Below are positions 60,833 to 64,000 of a DNA stretch of 64,000 nt, in pieces; position 1 is the stretch's first letter, and every line of letters begins with the position of its first letter. Source of the DNA: Saturnia japonica (Eukaryota > Arthropoda > Insecta > Lepidoptera > Saturniidae); NCBI GenBank assembly GCA_033032175.1, contig CM065311.1, forward strand, positions 7,123,190-7,187,189. Direction: 5' to 3'. The translations under genes were made by a program, and so were the position numbers. The notes below the pieces were generated by a model. The model was not told where the DNA came from, did no database searches, and was given only the letters and a program-made list of their open reading frames with translations.

Positions 60833-63516
60833 CTGTTAAAATTTTCTAAATTAATAAACCTACTTAATAAGTTATTCATAAAAATTATTTGAAATTGAAA
60901 TATACTGCATAGAAACGATTTCCTTCATTAAATATATTTCATTTTTGGAATGATAAATATTAAATGTAAAATGAAGAAATTTTGTATTATCTCTAGTTAC
61001 TAATATTGTAAAGCTCAAGAGATTGATTTTTGTTTGTTTGAACGCGTAAAACTCTGGAACTACCTGTCAGATTTGAAAAATCTTGATCTGTATTTTATAA
61101 TCTATTTAAATAAGCTATATAACTTCACGCTACAACCCTACGGAATGTAGCAGTAATCATAAATATCAAGCAATCTAGAAATTTAGACAAGTATGATAAG
61201 TGAAAAAAACGGAAGACTAAACGGGTGCGGTGTCGGTGGCGTAGTGAAGAGGCGATCGAATATATTATAATAATATATAATTAACACGAATGAAACTGCA
61301 GTTCTACTAGATAAAAATGAAATTCCTTATTTTACTTACTACGAAAAATAATAGAAGATAACAGTGAAATATAATTTAAACAAGTATATATATCTAATAT
61401 CTTTTGTGAATTCTAATTTGGGAACATTCGCTCTTAAGAATATTACTTCAACTTTTTTCGTGAGTTTAAGGTAGCGAAAGCATCCAGTTGAAATTTCTCG
61501 CGAAATAAATGGGTGAACAGATAATGTCATTACGTTGAACAATCGCGCGGTTCCCATTTTACTTTCTCGTTCTACCGTTAAAGAAAATTTAGCCATCCCG
61601 CTCGCGTCGCGGAACGAGGGTAGATACTGGTGAAAATTTAATAACGATTGTTTACCACTTCCCCACAAAATGAAAGTCTTGTGAAAGAGCTCGATTAATT
61701 CTAGACGTAAATGAAAGATGGTTGGTTCTGTGTTAAGCTAAGAGTAAATATTTACGATTGCTTTCGTTTCTATAAAATAAAAAGTATTCTATGACATAAT
61801 ATTTTTTATTACTTATATTATTATTAAATCGCATGATAGTCAATAAAATACCATAATAACAAGACAAGGAAAACCAACTTCAATGATTTTGAAGAGTTCC
61901 CTGGTGTATCTTCGAAGTTGAAGGTCCAATGCCAATGAAATTAAAATAGAATTCCCTTTCCAACGAAAAAAGAATCATCTAAATATGTTTATAAACAAAG
62001 AAGTTATAGCTGAACGTCCATCAAAAAAACATTCGAATTAATAAACCTCCATCTTTTTTTGAAGTCGATTAAAAAAGTTTCAAAAATCATATCCAAAAGC
62101 ATTTTAAATCTCAACCTAAAGTTATGTGAATGGATACCGCGGGAATCTCAATAGTACATAGGTATAAGTTATATGTAACTAATAGTAACAATTGAACTTT
62201 GTTATAATTTCTTATACGAAACTGATTATGAATATGTAAAGTTTATGTAAATGTATAATAAAAATTTTCTCAACATAGTCTCATTATACTTTTTCAATAT
62301 TCTAAGGAGTAATAAGAAACAAAAGTTTATAAATAGCATCACAAAAATCCTTCTTTGTGACTGTTAATTATGGAGTTTGCGTATCAATAATTCGTTTATT
62401 TTGTAGATAAAATTCGTTTAATAGAGCGTTTACAATTCTCAAAGACAATGAAATAGAAGTAGCGAGTGAATGTAGGCGCGGATCTCGTTCAATCAGTGAC
62501 CCGCCGATTTGTTACTATATTCGTTTTAAACAGTGACTGCTCCAGAATATTTACGAAAGCGTGAAAACAATTTTACACGTGGATATATAGATCGTATTTC
62601 GTAGCCCAGATCAAATACATCGAGATAAAAATACACCAACGTCAAGGCAATACGGGTTCACATTACCTTTATTTGATAACGCTGTCAGAAAGTGGTAGAG
62701 AATATATAATCCAGACAAAAACATAAATTTGAAAAAAGGACCAAGTTCGGTAGAAACGACGTTCGGGGTAAATGATCCGAGATCTAACGGGTGCCAACTT
62801 TCATAGCTGTTCATTTAATTATAGCTGTAAGAATGTAAGTTCTTCAATCGCGAAGTCGTGAAACAAAGTCGCGGGCAGTTGCTGGTAAGATATAAATACG
62901 AAACAGTTGATCTATAAACTAAATGTTACTTTCACCAAACTAACGTTAAAGAAGATTAAATCTCTTTAAAATTAAGCTAACCAAGAAAGACGGCGAGCAC
63001 AAATTGTTGGAGTTACTTAACTCATATTGTACCAGCACAGAAAACACCTTAAGCTATTAATTTCAAAGTAACTGTGGGATGCACATCACAAAGGAGCTTT
63101 ACTTAATCTGACTTTGTTTCGAGTGTCTGCTATGGAGGACATTAATCCGCTATCGACCTCTAATCCTCTAGAATGATTTACAAATGGGCCGTTACTATTC
63201 AGGGTTATAGAGTCAAAGGACACATCAACTATAATTGATAATTTGCATCAAGTTGACAGAAATTGACTTAATTCCTTGAAATTTTTTTTAATGAGAAGTT
63301 ACTAGATTACTCACAGATAAAAAAAATCTTACTTACATTTTGGGGCTTTTGTCCCGAAATTATATTGCAACCCTAACGTATCCTAAATATACAACAATAT
63401 AAACGTACATTCTATATTCTACACAGATGTACAGTATAAAAATAACTTATTTTGAAAACTATGTTTTAAAATAAAATAAAGCTGCCAAAATATTGTTCCA
63501 TTGATTGAGTAACATT
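60833..63516. other. Agrin intron sequence with repeats
   Basis: No exon is seen. A family C Helitron-like copy lies at about 61008-61311. At about 61850-62080 is a repeat with a TCGACTTCAAAAAAAGATGG end on the minus strand that resembles a common insect transposon remnant. The open frames at 61339-61668 and 62611-62814 carry no domain signature and have no fitting splice phase, so I do not call them exons. Confidence 0.5.
61008..61311 (+). mobile_element. Helitron-like repeat, family C
   Basis: It starts CTAATATTGTAAAGCTCAAG, contains AACTCTGGAACTACCTGTC and a TTTTATAATCTATTTAAATA block, and ends GAATGAAACTGCAGTTCTAC near a CTAGA. It has no coding frame. Confidence 0.5.
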
Positions 63517-64000
63517 ATGTCCTTACATATGAAATTAGCGATTTATATATGGAAAAATAAAAACAAAAAAATATAAAATTATACATTTAATCAATCGAAG
63601 TATGCCCATTATTGTCTGTGCACTTTCGCCATTTTATAGATAGTTCGTTAATTCCATAGCTGCAAAAATAGTGGGAGCGAGAATAAATAAAATCTTTGAA
63701 GATGATTTGGACAGCCTCATCGGAATTTTATTTTTTTCCTTGCAAGAAATTTTCCAAAATGCAAAAAAGTGGTAACCTGTTAGAGTAAGGTCCGGGGATT
63801 ATGGTGGGTGTAGAAGATATTCCAACCCCAGTTCCTCTAATTTAGCGACCGTCTGTCGTGAAGTGTGGGTGCTAGCGTTGTCCTGAAGCAGCAGTGGGAT
63901 AGAGAGATTGATCAGTCTCGATTGTTTAACGGCTAGCTTTTCCATCATGTTTTGAAATTGTTGACAATACAGATTTACCGTTATTGTCTGGCTAGATCTT
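63517..64000 (-). pseudogene. Mariner (DD34D) transposase fragment, dead
   Basis: The minus strand enters from beyond the window and encodes LLLQDNASTHTSRQTVAKLE, then LEYLLHPP, a stop (63799-63801), SPDLTLTGYHFF and a frameshifted end resembling the mariner C-terminus (GINELSIKW). The residue at the third catalytic Asp is Gly (GGT at 63775-63777), so both the stop and the active site show it is inactive. TGTCCTTACATATGAAATTA at about 63519-63538 may be its 3' inverted repeat. The 5' half is outside the window. Confidence 0.8.

Noticed and set aside
61339..61668. 109-codon frame as a further agrin exon
   Set aside because: It lacks cysteine modules, and no acceptor/donor pair of the right phase (ending with one codon base) was found.

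Overview
This window looks like nuclear DNA from a moth or butterfly. It is AT-rich and intron-rich. It is crowded with repeats of a lepidopteran kind: tRNA-derived SINEs, short Helitron-like copies ending in a GC-rich hairpin plus CTAGT, an errantivirus LTR element with env, Tc1/mariner copies, and RTE and Jockey LINE tails. The species cannot be named from the sequence alone.

Layout. (1) 1-2084: repeats, including a SINE. (2) 2085-7833: a complete errantivirus insertion on the minus strand, with two LTRs that read identical (307 bp each), a 4-bp target duplication, a tRNA-Ser primer site, a polypurine tract and an env frame. Its gag frame has been fused in frame to the tail of RNase H plus integrase, so protease, reverse transcriptase and most of RNase H are missing. 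(3) 7834-43216: about 35 kb with no host gene I can recognise. It holds Helitron-like chains, SINEs, LINE ends, a MITE-like inverted repeat, microsatellites, and one apparently intact DD41D Tc1/mariner element (15793-17098) nested in a Helitron-like copy. (4) 43217-60832: seventeen exons of an agrin-like gene on the minus strand, running to its 3' end. Every splice phase agrees and they read as one 1336-residue chain. The 5' exons lie beyond the window. (5) 60833-64000: agrin intron with repeats, ending in a dead mariner transposase fragment.

The host gene encodes the C-terminal part of a secreted extracellular-matrix proteoglycan core: follistatin/Kazal modules, a cysteine-rich stretch, two laminin-EGF modules, another Kazal module, an EB-like module, then EGF-LG1-EGF-EGF-LG2-EGF-LG3. 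This is the agrin order except that I see no SEA domain. The mobile elements work independently of it. The errantivirus copy cannot reverse-transcribe itself, yet its matching LTRs imply recent movement, most simply with enzymes from a complete relative.

The strongest candidate for something undescribed is the errantivirus copy with its gag-integrase fusion and intact env. Next are the abutting chains of Helitron-like copies and the SEA-less agrin architecture.
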